In this document: in pieces, positions 9,678 through 19,422 of the stretch
Position numbering within the stretch: position 1 is the first letter of the stretch
Layout: every line of letters begins with the position of its first letter
Assembly: GCA_023853785.1 (NCBI GenBank)
Contig: JAJIRX010000554.1
Span: forward strand, 1-23,506
DNA length: 23,506 bases
Source: Psilocybe azurescens
Lineage: Eukaryota; Basidiomycota; Agaricomycetes; Agaricales; Agrocybaceae
Direction of reading: 5' to 3'
Made by a program: the position numbers and the translations under genes
The notes under the pieces: model-generated
The model's input: only the letters and a program-made list of their open reading frames with translations
Told to the model about the DNA's origin: nothing
Databases searched by the model: none

Positions 9678-10918
9678 CGGCGCGCCGCGTGCCTAGGAGG
9701 AAAATCCTGGCAAGCGATAGAGCCATAGCGGCTCGTGTGGACCTGGAGACCATCAGGATCAGCTATGACGGGGATTAATGAATGTGAATCAAACCCAACC
9801 CAATGAGAGGAATACAAGGAAACAACATGAATTAATACGTATTCATACGTGTTGAGTCTTTAGGAACTGTTTAGAAGGGTGTTCTGCCAGGTATGTGTCA
9901 AGAACACGAAGCATAAGCAATGCACTTAGACTCCTTTATTTGAATTCTCACCCGGGTGTGGGAATCGTGCCCAGAAAATTGGCCAATATGCAAAATCAAG
10001 AACTAAGGCCCCTAGCAGAATGTAGTCATCCCACCACAGCCGTCGTATTCGATAGCGGTGAACCAGGCGGTAGATAGTCGACGAACTCGACAGTAATGAA
10101 ACAAAGTGGCGGCGACTAAATGGAAGTGATCAATAATGTTCAATAGATTCAGTTATGAAATGAACATAAACATACTTTTCCATCCCAGACAGGACCTGTG
10201 AGGGAGAAAGACTGAACTCGGCAGCTCCATCGGGATCTCCGCTGGGCCGTCGCCTTCGAACGCGTCTATGTCCTGGTTGGGTTGGGATCGTGAATTCTGC
10301 CTTCTACGCTCTGGCGGTGAGCGACAGTGGCAGGCCTAGATAGGGCCTATTCGGAACTTGAGCAAGAAGGGATTCGACGTCCGTTTACCCAATCCATTAT
10401 GTACCTGGCAGAAAACGCCAATCTTGAACTCGGTCACAGTACGTTATAACGTATTGGCAACTTACATCATTCCCGCACAGCTTGGGGGTTGAAGTCGCTG
10501 AACTCTTCGACAGTACGTAAGGCTTCTGGTAGGATGCGTCACGAGCACAGGATGTAAGTAACTATATGACAAGCGCCGTAAGCCTAGTGCTGCCGCCACA
10601 GAGCAGACGATGTAAGGTGACTGTTACAGTGAGATCTGGCCACTGTTTAATTGCACAGCGGCCTCGGGTGCTAGTTAAAGTCGCCCGTCAGGGGGCATGA
10701 GAGGTGTGGTCAGCCTTGAGTGGACCACAGTACTAGTCACGTTATGGTAGGTGAGTGAGACTCACCGTGAGTCCGCTCGAACAGTCCGGCGTACAGTCCG
10801 GCGCACAGTTCGGGGCGGACTTTCCTAGTGGACCAGATGCCCTCTCGTTACCAACTGATCTTTCTGTACGCGCACTTACAGTCACATTACTCTCACAGAG
10901 TAGGAATGGGCTTCGTCG
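9678..10918. other. Long stretch without a supported gene
   Basis: Apart from the GC-rich palindromic cluster at 10770-10821 I see no feature here. The ORFs at 9895-10077 and 10742-11040 are short, lack domain or splice support, and the latter run into the minisatellite. Confidence 0.5.
10770..10821. repeat. GC-rich imperfect palindrome with two CAGTCCGGCG copies
   Basis: AGTCCGC (10770-10776) is complementary to GCGGACT (10815-10821). Inside lie two direct copies of ACAGTCCGGCG and a CGAAC/GTTCG pair. The core at 10778-10791 matches 13 of 14 bases of the hairpin at 8826-8839. The function is unknown. Confidence 0.55.
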
Positions 10919-11006
10919 TTTGTTCACATCAATTTACTCGTTTGTTCACATCAATTTACTCGTTTGTTCACATCAATTTACTCGTTTGTTCACATCAATT
11001 TACTGA
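10919..11006. repeat. 22-bp minisatellite, four near-perfect copies
   Basis: Units lie at 10919-10940, 10941-10962, 10963-10984 and 10985-11006. The copies are identical except for the last two bases of the final unit. The period is not a multiple of three and consecutive copies shift frame, so the array is non-coding. Near-perfect identity implies recent expansion. Confidence 0.92.
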
Positions 11007-11858
11007 GAGTTACCAAGAGGCATCACTTACCGAGCACTAAGGCTCCAGAGTACTCCTTGGACCAGAGTCGTTCCATACAACTGGGTCGAGATGTACGTGG
11101 GCGCCAATTTGGTCAAATACCCAAAAGGGCAATTAATATGACCTTGACAATCATGAAGGCTGATGAGCAGCGAGACTAGGACTGACTAGGATTATGGTAC
11201 CACCATTCAGACATGTGTTGGAACGCCAGTAACGGATGACTCGCGGTCTTCGCTCAAATAACCTATGTTCATTTTCCAACTATGGCGGACGACTAGGCAA
11301 GACCATTCGCCCAGACGGTTACCAGTACCTCGGGTAAGTATCCGAATCAATGGCCTCATTTCTTCAACCGTCTGAGTTCATACAAAATTAGGAGCAGTGT
11401 TCAACATGGCACTGCAGAGTATATTCAGTATGCGCTCACATCTCAAAGTCTTAATACCATCTAGTGTGTTTCTCAATGCTTATACAGATCTTTCACAATA
11501 CTGAGAAGTTCAGTGACATCTAATTCGACTCTCTTGGGCCCCAACTGCCAAGGAGCCAAGCTTGCTCCAGAATGCCGACACAGTGGAAACCCCTTGTCTT
11601 AATCACCAATCCACTGTTCCAGCAACTCACCCAACGGAAAGGATATACGGCATAGCTCTTGAGCAACTGGGTCTGCTTGAGCGTTCATCGTATTGAAAAA
11701 TTCCGTTTAAAACCACATTTCTATGCCATCTAGAGCACATAATCTGAATAATGCTTACGGAAACCGACTGCAGCTCACGAGGACATGGAAACAAGCACGT
11801 TTTCTAGGTTACCACTGGCCCACTTGGCAAATGAATATCAAACTTGGCTTTAAATTCG
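11007..11858. other. No supported gene
   Basis: This stretch lies between the minisatellite and the promoter region of the two-domain secreted protein. I see no domain-bearing ORF, repeat or RNA gene in it. Confidence 0.5.
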
Positions 11859-12033
11859 TCGACTACATAAAAAGTCGACTTGTACAAGTAAACAGCATTC
11901 CCTTCCTCCCCTCTTTTTTGACTGTGTCATCCCTTTCTTTCATCTTTTCTTTCCTACGGCTAGCCCGTTTTCTCTCATTTTTACGCACGTCCGGGGCCTT
12001 TTGTCTTCATTCCTCACTTCATCTCTTTTCATC
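11859..12033 (+). promoter_or_regulatory. Likely promoter/5' leader: TATA-like site in an inverted repeat, then a pyrimidine-rich block
   Basis: GTCGACT (11859-11865) and AGTCGAC (11873-11879) form an inverted repeat around ACATAAA, a TATA-like sequence about 165 bases before the ATG. From about 11895 to 12030 the plus strand is strongly C/T-rich. Such CT blocks are common just upstream of well-expressed filamentous-fungus genes. The assignment is inference from position and composition. Confidence 0.45.
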
Positions 12034-13578
12034 ATGCTCCTCCTTCCCATCATCATTCTTGCCGCTCAATTCTCTGGAATATTCTCCTTTCCACTCCAAG
12101 TCAGAAGCAAGAAGACCACTAGCGCTGCCGCTGCCGCTGTAACAGTTGCTCCCGCTAACGCGGAGGGAGACGAAGTTGGTACGTTCGTAACACTTGCGTA
12201 CATATCAGTAACAATTCTTAACGACTCATGGCTCTGAAGAATTGAGCGGCACCTTCGGTACATCTGTGGCTCTGGGTGGTGGTAACGTCAAGACCGATGT
12301 CATTTTTCCCAAAGGCGTGAGTCATTCTAACAAGATTGGACACCACCCCTACTAAAGCTTTGGTTGTTCCTCCAGGCTGTTGGTTCGTTCGAATTTGAGT
12401 TTCAGGACGCAACCGCAAACTCTGTAACTGTCACCGAAAATAAGACACCCGGTACTGCTCCTGCAGGATTCGCATTTTGGATCCTTCGTCGTATAAAGTC
12501 TCTCTTGGCCGCAAGGCTCGAAGCGCTACTCTGCAGAAGATCGACATCATCTTCGACCCTGCTCGCAAGTTTTCATCATTGATTATTATGACAACTTATA
12601 TACTGACTTGATACCAGTCTCTGCACTTACGGGCGTCGACATCTCGCAGGCCAAGATCGGGAAGCTCAAGAAAAGGACGAACGCATTTGTTATCAACGAT
12701 AACATTGGCGAGCAAGAGTTCGAAGCTGACGAGAATGAGGTCACTCTGACTGTCAAGGTAAGTCAATTATCTATGCGAATAAAATACTCGCTTCATGTCG
12801 GACCATTCTAGAACGGAAATGGCGAGTGGGGTATCTTCATCCCGACTGCTGCTGTTGCAACCCCTGCAACCTCTGCAACCTCTGCTCCCGCCTCATCTTC
12901 AGCTGCTACCTCCGTCACTGCTACCTCCGCTGCCGCTCCAGCAGCTTCCACCACTACCGCCGCCGAGGAAATCAAGGGTCAGTAAATAGATATTCGCTTT
13001 ACAAAGCTGGCTGCTGACTTGCATTTGAAGATGAAACTGAAGTTGAAGGGGCTTTTGACACTGCTATCACCACTCCGGCGGGCACCAGAAAGACAGATAT
13101 TATCTACCCAGCTCAAAATGTATGTACAGAACCTTTATCAATACGTTATAACCACTAATCTAACTGAGATATAGGCCGCCGGTGTATTTGAAGTCGAAAT
13201 CAATGCAACTCTCGCCAACGCCGTCACAGTGAAAGTGAACAAGAACCCCGTAGCACCCCCAAGGGCTTCCTCTTTGTAGACCCCATCACCTACCAAATTT
13301 CTACCGCCAGCAAGACCGGTGCCAACGACTTGGTGAAGGTTGACTACTTCTACACCGATGCCGTCATTGCTGCCGCGGATATCAAGCAAGGTGTCATTGG
13401 AAAGCTTGATCCCACCACCAACCAGTTCATTACCGACCTCGCCGTCTTAAATGCCGAGTTTGAGGTTGAGGAGGAGGAGAAAGAGTGGACGCTCACTGTG
13501 CCAGACCTCAACGGCGAATGGGCGATCCTCATTCCGGAAGCTGCTGCGCTCAAAGCACCCACAATCCTGACTCTGTAG
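12034..13578 (+). CDS. Secreted two-domain protein from tandem duplication (unknown family); two apparent -1 frameshifts
   Basis: Exons: 12034-12178, 12240-12316, 12376-12564, 12618-12757, 12812-12977, 13031-13119, 13175-13578. ATG 12034 starts a hydrophobic signal peptide (MLLLPIIILAAQFSG). Two homologous beta-rich domains of about 130 residues follow (roughly 49-195 and 252-400), joined by an Ala/Thr/Ser-rich linker probably O-glycosylated. Shared marks are T/F-G-T, K-T-D-x-I-x-P, G-x-F-E-x-E, N-x-V-T-V, VDP/LDP-x-x-Y, D-I-x-Q-x-x-IGKL and GEWxIxIP. The introns opening each domain (phase 1) and after D-x-I-x-P (phase 0) fall at equivalent places in both, so the duplication came after those introns. 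Intron 3 is GC-AG (donor GCAAGT at 12565). Exons 3 and 7 each need one extra base in a homopolymer (T run at 12474-12477, C run at 13256-13260) to keep frame; with both the gene would encode 403 aa. Function unknown; secretion inferred. Confidence 0.75.
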
Positions 13579-13722
13579 GAGTATACGCGTTCGTAAATAT
13601 TGGGTTTTGTCTGATAGAAGTGATGTGCTGTATTAGATATACGTAATCAACTTACTATTCAGTCAAATCATTTCGATACAGCCAAGTTCTATCAAGCTCA
13701 AGAGCAAGTCCGAAGGCAACAA

Positions 13723-14916
13723 CTATGCAACCTTTACGACGACCTTTTTACCGCTGACCTTATCTTCTTGTATCACACTTAATCCCATTCCTCGAGTATT
13801 CCTTGATCGAGCAGACGCACACGATTAGGCTTCATGTCCCAAGAAACGAGGAGCGCAGGGCGAATTTTGGTAGTCAGGTTGTTCAAATATTCATCCTACA
13901 CGGACATTTAGCAGAAAAGGTTATCGAAATACACGATCAAATACTTGTCGGAACAAGAATGTCCTTAATTTCTACAATGAAGCCGTGATACTTGCAAACG
14001 GACTCTGCTCTCCGGAAATCTCGATATATAGATTCTAATCTTCAGTATTGGTTACAGAATTTCCTTCTTTGACAAGAAGGAGCAATGCGGCTTTACTAGA
14101 TGATGCACGACCACAGTGTTGAGCGTTGACTTAGCAGTAATACTCTATAGTCAACCGCTAGCATAATCGCTTCAGCTCTGCTCGCCACCCCATTGGCCTC
14201 CACGAGAGTGCTACTCCTATAATCAAAGGTATCCATGACTCCTAGAGTAAAGATATCCGTAATGCTTTTGTGAAGCGATTGAGATTATCTCCTTGTATCC
14301 TGCTAGACTGCTAGAAGAAGAAGCTGAATGGACCCAGCTCTATAAATCAATGTGGGTGTTGTCGCCAGAGGCAGAGATTCGATGGCTGGAAAAGACAATG
14401 TGACAGGTAGCCCGAGCTGGTTGAATAGCGTATAAAACGCGGTTACAAAATGAACAGGAATTGTAGCCGCTTCTGCGAGAGGAAGCGTATTTGGAATCTG
14501 TCATAATAAGGTAGTTTTGACGCCCATTTGTGTACAATGATACCTACCTTGGGAACAAAATTTTCTGCCTGAGTTGAATATTCTTGTAAAGTTCTACTTC
14601 GAGACGCCCTTTAACCGAGGGGGAGTCACCTAGATCACTCACGGTAGTCAAAGCTCACCCTGTCTCCAATCTTCAGCCCATTGACTCCCGTGCCAACATT
14701 TGCTATGTTCCCAGCCCCATTAAATCCAAGAGTGAGAGGATATTTATCAACGTAGAATTCTCGATCGACAAAATACACATCAAAGGGGGCCATCGACATG
14801 GAGGCGTATTCAATTTTAATAACAACTTCTCCGTCTCTAGGGGACTCCGTGGGAACTTCGATGGCCTCAAAACGACTCTTTGTGGTTGTCGCTATTGATG
14901 TATGTGTCACTCACAT
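13723..14916 (-). pseudogene. Pseudogene of a medium-chain (MDR) alcohol dehydrogenase/quinone oxidoreductase-like enzyme
   Basis: Read downwards, pieces of an MDR protein appear in order but in changing frames. The GroES-like N-terminus lies at about 14905-14640 (GDGEVVIKIEYASMS-like region, LGFNGAG, GLKIGDRV). LQEYSTQAENFVPK lies before a normal 50-nt intron (14547-14498), then AEAATIPVHFVTAFY. A nucleotide-binding part follows with YRAGS where YGAGS is usual. The C-terminus ends VSGKKVVVKVA with TAG at 13723-13725. Breaks: the ATG at 14916-14914 is followed at once by TGA (14911-14913); about six residues are missing after AGS; an 8-bp tandem duplication (14301-14308/14309-14316) shifts frame; stops and shifts recur to the end. 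Intron retention shows decay in place rather than retroposition. Active members are NAD(P)H-dependent cytosolic oxidoreductases. Confidence 0.85.
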
Positions 14917-15961
14917 TGATGCAATAGGCTGGGATTGTGTGATCAAACGGTTTGATATTCTGTTCATCCACAGTTTATAAGATTCTGAAAAATGGAGAGT
15001 TGCGCACAGATGCTTGACAATTTATATATTAAGAAATTTGTGATGGTTTGTCATCGATTGGCGTATCCTGACAAGGGTTGTTGGTTCAGGGTCGTCAGCT
15101 AAGCCGCATAGCGCTTAACTACTCGTAGAAGGCGTATCGTGCCCACGTGTACTGCAGCAGCAGACTGCAGTACACGAGTATCTTCTGGACCACTCAAGCA
15201 TTTCTTGTCATGCATGCAAGTTCCACGTGGCAGTTGTATCCAAGTATAGATGTACAGGTCCGAAGATGTAACGAGCTGCAGGAAGTTGCTGCCAATTATT
15301 GAGGGTAAGGGATCGACTGGTAGAACGAGACATGCAGAGAGAATGTAGATTACGAGAGTGGACGACATATTCTGTGTCCAGGACCGATTGCGTCTTTTGT
15401 TTGTCACAGGGGTAGTTCGTATCCTCTCCGTTCTTTTGATGGAATGGTTTTACGGTATAGACGCAGAGTTTCATGGTGTGCAGCATTCGACTAGAGTGAA
15501 CGGCCTTCAACCCATTGTTTCCGTGATGCGTTAATTCAGCGCCTACCCTCCATATTTCTATACTATATCCCGTCCTTTTGCCATTGGCGGGCCTCCAAGG
15601 GCACCCATATTAGCGCCGTTAAGCCGGGCAGAGTGGATCTAGCATCCATTGATCCATACTTAAGGTCTCTTGATAGCATTGATTAATTAAATGTGATTTG
15701 TCCCGTTCTTTATCATTTTCAATTGAAGATGGCATCCGCAGTGATCATTGCCCTTATGCTGAGCCTCCGTCAGATTCTTCACTGACCAATGGTATGGTGA
15801 CATCTTTGATCTCTCTGACAGGTAACCCTGAACGGATCTCACTCATCCACTAGTGCTACAGCTACAGCTTATAGTTGATGGGCAATGAATGTTCCCATAG
15901 AGACATTCTCAACCGTAGGCTTGAACTCCGAAGTTGGTGGCAGTTCGTATATAATACTAAT
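14917..15961. other. Intergenic region between the MDR pseudogene and the 7TM gene
   Basis: No gene is supported. The minus ORFs at 15099-15510 overlap each other in two frames and carry no recognisable domain. The notable element is the 12-bp-arm hairpin at 15146-15176. The end of the stretch should contain the promoter of the gene at 15962; TATATAATA occurs near 15948 but lies very close to the ATG. Confidence 0.45.
15146..15176. repeat. Perfect hairpin, 12-bp arms and 7-nt loop
   Basis: CGTGTACTGCAG (15146-15157) is the exact reverse complement of CTGCAGTACACG (15165-15176), with the loop CAGCAGA. It lies in non-coding DNA. It could be a transcript hairpin, a cruciform or a remnant of a transposon end. 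Confidence 0.75.
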
Positions 15962-17240
15962 ATGGACTCTCTGGATGGTGCCACCTCTATCTGCCACGCA
16001 CTAATGTCAACACAAGTGCCAATACTACCAGAACTTCCCGTTCAGCGTGCAGAGATTGGCTCGCAGCTGAACGCGTTGGTTCTGGCCATTTTCATGCTGG
16101 GTAAGGAACCCTAACGATTTCTACACTCACATATTTACAGTAAGCGACGCTTTTTGGCAGGCATGTACACCATTGTCTACTTTGGAACACTTTATGTCTG
16201 CGGTCAGTCGATGTTACTGTCGCTTCTTCTATTGTTTCTACCGATGTATTGATACTTCCGATTCAGTGACTAGCAAGATATCCAGAGGACGAGTGGTGAT
16301 AGGGGCTATCAGCATGTTGTATGTGTTCGGAGTCGTAGGTCTGGGATTCGACTGGGCCCTTCTACAATGGTTTTTCCTGAAGAATGGCGACACGAGACAG
16401 ACTGTGTTTGTCTCTCTGTCCACGGTACCTGGATGGTTCCTCTCCGTAAGAAACATGTTTATGTTTGGCATGCTCCTAATATCTGACGGGCTCAAGGTGA
16501 GTAAGAACTGCATATTAGGTTACTAAAACATGCCTTCATTATGACCCCTTGACAGATATGGAGGTGCCTTCATGTATGGAATCGGTCTTATCGCGTCATT
16601 TTGATACCGTTAATTCTGTACATCGGAGAAATTGGTCAGTGTATGTCTTGCGCCAGTTATAACATTTCCTCAGATATGATTTCTCCCTTAGGAATTTTCG
16701 TTGCTGCGATGATCATCCTATTTATTATGAGTGCAGGGTCAACGCCCTCACAGTCTATGCTTCCGAATAATGTTCAATCAGCAGGGTATTTCCTCTCGGC
16801 TGCCACGAGTCTGACAGCCACAGTTCTCATTGGATCTCGGGTTAAAGCTGTGACCAATGAAGGAACGTCAGAGGCAAGCGGACAGTTCAAGAACATCCTG
16901 GAGATCATGATACAGTCGGTAGCGATATATTCCCTGGCCATTATCATGCAAGCCATTTCCGTCGTCATACCAAACGATGGTACCATCCCACAACTGACCG
17001 CTTTGCAAAACTACTCGTCAGCCATTCTGACTCCTGTTGCGGTAAGCAGCCTCTAAAATGCGACACTGGCACGCCGATTGTAATGGCATTCAATAACAGG
17101 GAATTGCACCAACAATCATGGTTGCTCGAGTCTGCCTGGCCGCCGACACTTCAGTCATTTGGTCGAAGTCGCGCAAGTTGACTAGTCTCCGATTTCAGAC
17201 GCCAAGAGGAGCTTCATCTGAGAATAAATCTGACGTCTAA
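15962..17240 (+). CDS. Seven-transmembrane protein, unnamed basidiomycete-type family
   Basis: Six exons: 15962-16100, 16161-16202, 16267-16496, 16556-16634, 16692-17041, 17100-17240. They total 981 nt and encode 326 aa ending in TAA, with every phase consistent and no break. An extracellular N-terminus of about 35 residues precedes seven hydrophobic spans. Spans lie roughly at 38-62, 68-92, 110-135 (ending DGLKIWRCLHVW), 140-170, 185-205, 228-248 and 262-285. A basic, Ser-rich tail follows. The LxIWRCxxVW motif after span 3 and NGDTRxxxF in the loop before it are features I remember from a large uncharacterised mushroom 7TM family. No ligand or partner is known to me. ATG 15962 fits the family's short N-terminus; an in-frame ATG at 15878 would add 28 residues. 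This is the cleanest gene of the window. Confidence 0.88.
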
Positions 17241-17444
17241 TTAATCAAATACGCTCGATTAAAACATGCACGCTCTATCACTCGAATCGGAAATACGTAA
17301 GGGGGCCACGGTTAGGATCACTGGCCGGTAATCGTGGTCTTGGCTATCATGCAGGATTATAGGTTCAAACTATCAGCAGGTAATATTGCATAATGTAATT
17401 TACTTTCTGCATTTTGTCGACGAAGTGCAGCCGATATTGTGAAA
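17241..17444. other. Convergent 3' spacer
   Basis: This lies between the stop of the 7TM gene and the end of the monooxygenase pseudogene. Nothing else is seen. A GGTTCAAAC sequence near 17363 is discussed and rejected as a tRNA. Confidence 0.5.
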
Positions 17445-18302
17445 TCATAGATGAAGCGTATAAATGCATGTATAATCTAGGACCTGCTGCATTTCATCGA
17501 TCTTTACATGCGTAAAATAATGCGCCAATAACTTTAGAGTTTCCGCTCGAGCACCAGTCACCCCATCAGGACGAACCACAAAAATTGAAGTCGGATGGAC
17601 TCTTTAAGCTTCATAAGCATGTCCGTCTCTATCCTCGCATAAATCGAAGTTGGTGATGACCTCAGATGTAAAGCCTCCTCGCTTGGTGATCAAAATCGGC
17701 GTAACCATTCCAGCACTTGTGTAGTTCTCTGTCGTCTTTAGAGCAGAGCGGTAGTTGACTATGTCTGCAAATATAACGACGGTATGTTGAGTTGGACTGA
17801 ATAGGTAGAATAATCTGACAAGCACCTCCAATTCGCAGTCTTTCGTGACCTGACGAGTCCTGTCGCGTCTGAAGCCCTATTTCCCGCTCGCACAGGACCT
17901 TCTCCCTCAACAGAGTAACGCGAGCCCGTTGAAAGCTTATCTTCACACTCCATGTCCGCTTCATCCAGTACCCCTGTAGTTAATGTCAAGTTGGTTGACA
18001 GCCGATGGCCTTTTCCAGCTATCCTCAACGGTTGAATCCTGAGATATCTTGTTCAAATGCGCGGTGATTAGACCAAGCATCTCGGAAACGACTGGAACTT
18101 GCTCCTCAGTGTATGATTTCAGGTGGTCTAGATGAGAGAAGCCCTTCGAAACGAGTGCAAGCTTCCATCCGAGATTGTATGAATCTTGAACGCCGGTGTT
18201 GGGTCCCTGACAATGTAAGCTCAATACCACCCCAGTTATATCTTTACATATTGCATTGGGGGCTTACCTGTCTTCAGGTTGGACTGTATACATGAGCAAC
18301 GT
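17445..18302 (-). pseudogene. 5'-truncated pseudogene of an aromatic-ring FAD monooxygenase (phenol 2-monooxygenase/PHBH class)
   Basis: The remnant begins at an exon start (18302) with DVAHVYSPT, the second FAD-contact motif of class A flavoprotein hydroxylases. After a 61-nt intron (18267-18207) comes GPNTGVQDSYNLGWKLAL, the strongly conserved FAD-proximal helix. Then come the C-terminal thioredoxin-like domain (VRAGNRASDA, LFSPTQHTVVIF, EDRDGHAYEA) and the final IFVVRPDGVTGA. Damage: in the GG of SPTGGQG the first Gly codon is TGA (18274-18276). Frameshifts occur near 17975 and 17840. TAA (17604-17606) replaces the usual Tyr codon after GHAYEA, with frame resuming. The N-terminal Rossmann half (GxGxxG) is absent; upstream lies unrelated repeat-like DNA. 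Confidence 0.85.
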
Positions 18303-18375
18303 CTGAAAAATGACATTACAACTCCCGATTAATCCGAACGCCTTGCTTACCCTGGGCAAAGGGAAAAAGCCGAGA

Positions 18376-18664
18376 CAGGGGCGTGCGGAGCGTGCTGGGG
18401 AATGCAAGATGGGGCGTGCGGGCGTGCTTATTCTGATCGACATAAGTCGTGTAAAGGTGTATTTAAGAGCCCTTCGGGGATGTACGAATTATCTCACTGG
18501 AAATGAGTGTTTGTGCAATAAGTGTCTAGAACACACTGTCGCACGTATATGCACGCCCCGACAGCAACGTTTTGCGATACTGCACGTCCACCACCAGATA
18601 TGCAACCCTCAGTCCCTGCACGCTCATTTCACGCTCCAGTTTTGCACGCTCCAGTATGCCCCTG
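18376..18664. mobile_element. Possible MITE-like element with about 20-bp inverted ends
   Basis: CAGGGGCGTGCGGAGCGTGC (18376-18395) is nearly the reverse complement of 18644-18664, differing at two bases and a one-base gap. Further GCGTGC motifs follow the left end and GCACGC motifs precede the right end, so there are subterminal repeats in opposite orientation. CAGGG ends with such repeats recall hAT-type non-autonomous elements. I see no matching 8-bp target duplication (flanks AGCCGAGA and CCAGGGAG), so the ends may be eroded or the assignment wrong. It encodes no supported protein. Confidence 0.4.
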
Positions 18665-19422
18665 CCAGGGAGGGACTGGGGGACGTCTGGAGACATCAAT
18701 CGACTAGAAGAACGGGACCCAAACGATCGCCCGATTGGTCATTTCTGACACACTCACGTGCCGTATGAAGCGCACGGGCCGCGGTGCGACATTGGCCTTC
18801 ACAACTCCGATTTCAATGCGGGCCCTTGGGCTATAATTACCTGACAAAATTCCATGCAAGACCTTTAAATCGAATAGAGAAGTATGAAGGGTATAAATAG
18901 GACCCAGTGATTGAATCCCATGACCAGAGCTTGTAAATTCATCTTGTTCTCGTCGATCTTAACCAAAAATCTAATATCCTCACAATTGTTTAGCGCTGAA
19001 GGGTTGATAGTTTGATGTGGATCTCGCAGCGAGTATAATTTGCTCCACAATTTTGTATTACAATAGTTCGTGATAGTCATCAGCAGGACATCTGAGAAGG
19101 AATATCATTATAATATGTCAATTTGAAACGACGTCTAGAGGTTGCTCATCAACATCATGTCCATCCATACACGTGTCTCCTTCTGCTTTTAACGAAGAAT
19201 AAATTGCAGAAGGTGATGTATATCAGTCAGTTAATTCTTATGGCGCTGTTTATTAGTGCTTCAGACTCGCAAAACCGAATACAAATGATCGCATTATATA
19301 GTGGCTTTCATAAAACCCCGACGATGGTGGAGAGACATCACTATAAAATCTTATCCAAAGAGCGAGAGAAGACCTAAAGGAAGCCATTTAATACTTGGTC
19401 CAAAGTTGATTGATATTGCGAC
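18665..19422. other. Intergenic region before the Cys-rich secreted protein
   Basis: No gene is supported; the minus ORF at 18865-19080 and plus ORF at 19123-19377 have no recognisable domain. A TATA-type GTATAAATAG is present at 18891-18900. Confidence 0.45.
18891..18900 (+). promoter_or_regulatory. TATA-box-like GTATAAATAG
   Basis: This is a good TATA consensus followed by GACCC. A near-identical 15-base sequence recurs at 23255-23269. It lies over 500 bases before the nearest supported start (19423), so no gene can be assigned to it. Confidence 0.3.

Noticed and set aside
10755..11040. Overlapping plus-strand ORFs through the minisatellite
   Set aside because: They are created by a 22-bp repeat that is open in several frames; the period is not a multiple of three.
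17290..17385. tRNA-like GGTTCAAAC with a short flanking stem
   Set aside because: The putative T-stem is weak (about four pairs) and no acceptor, D or anticodon stems can be formed around it.
18310..18768. Plus-strand ORF of 152 codons
   Set aside because: It lies across the inverted-repeat element; the Arg/Cys/His-rich text reflects GCGTGC/GCACGC motifs.
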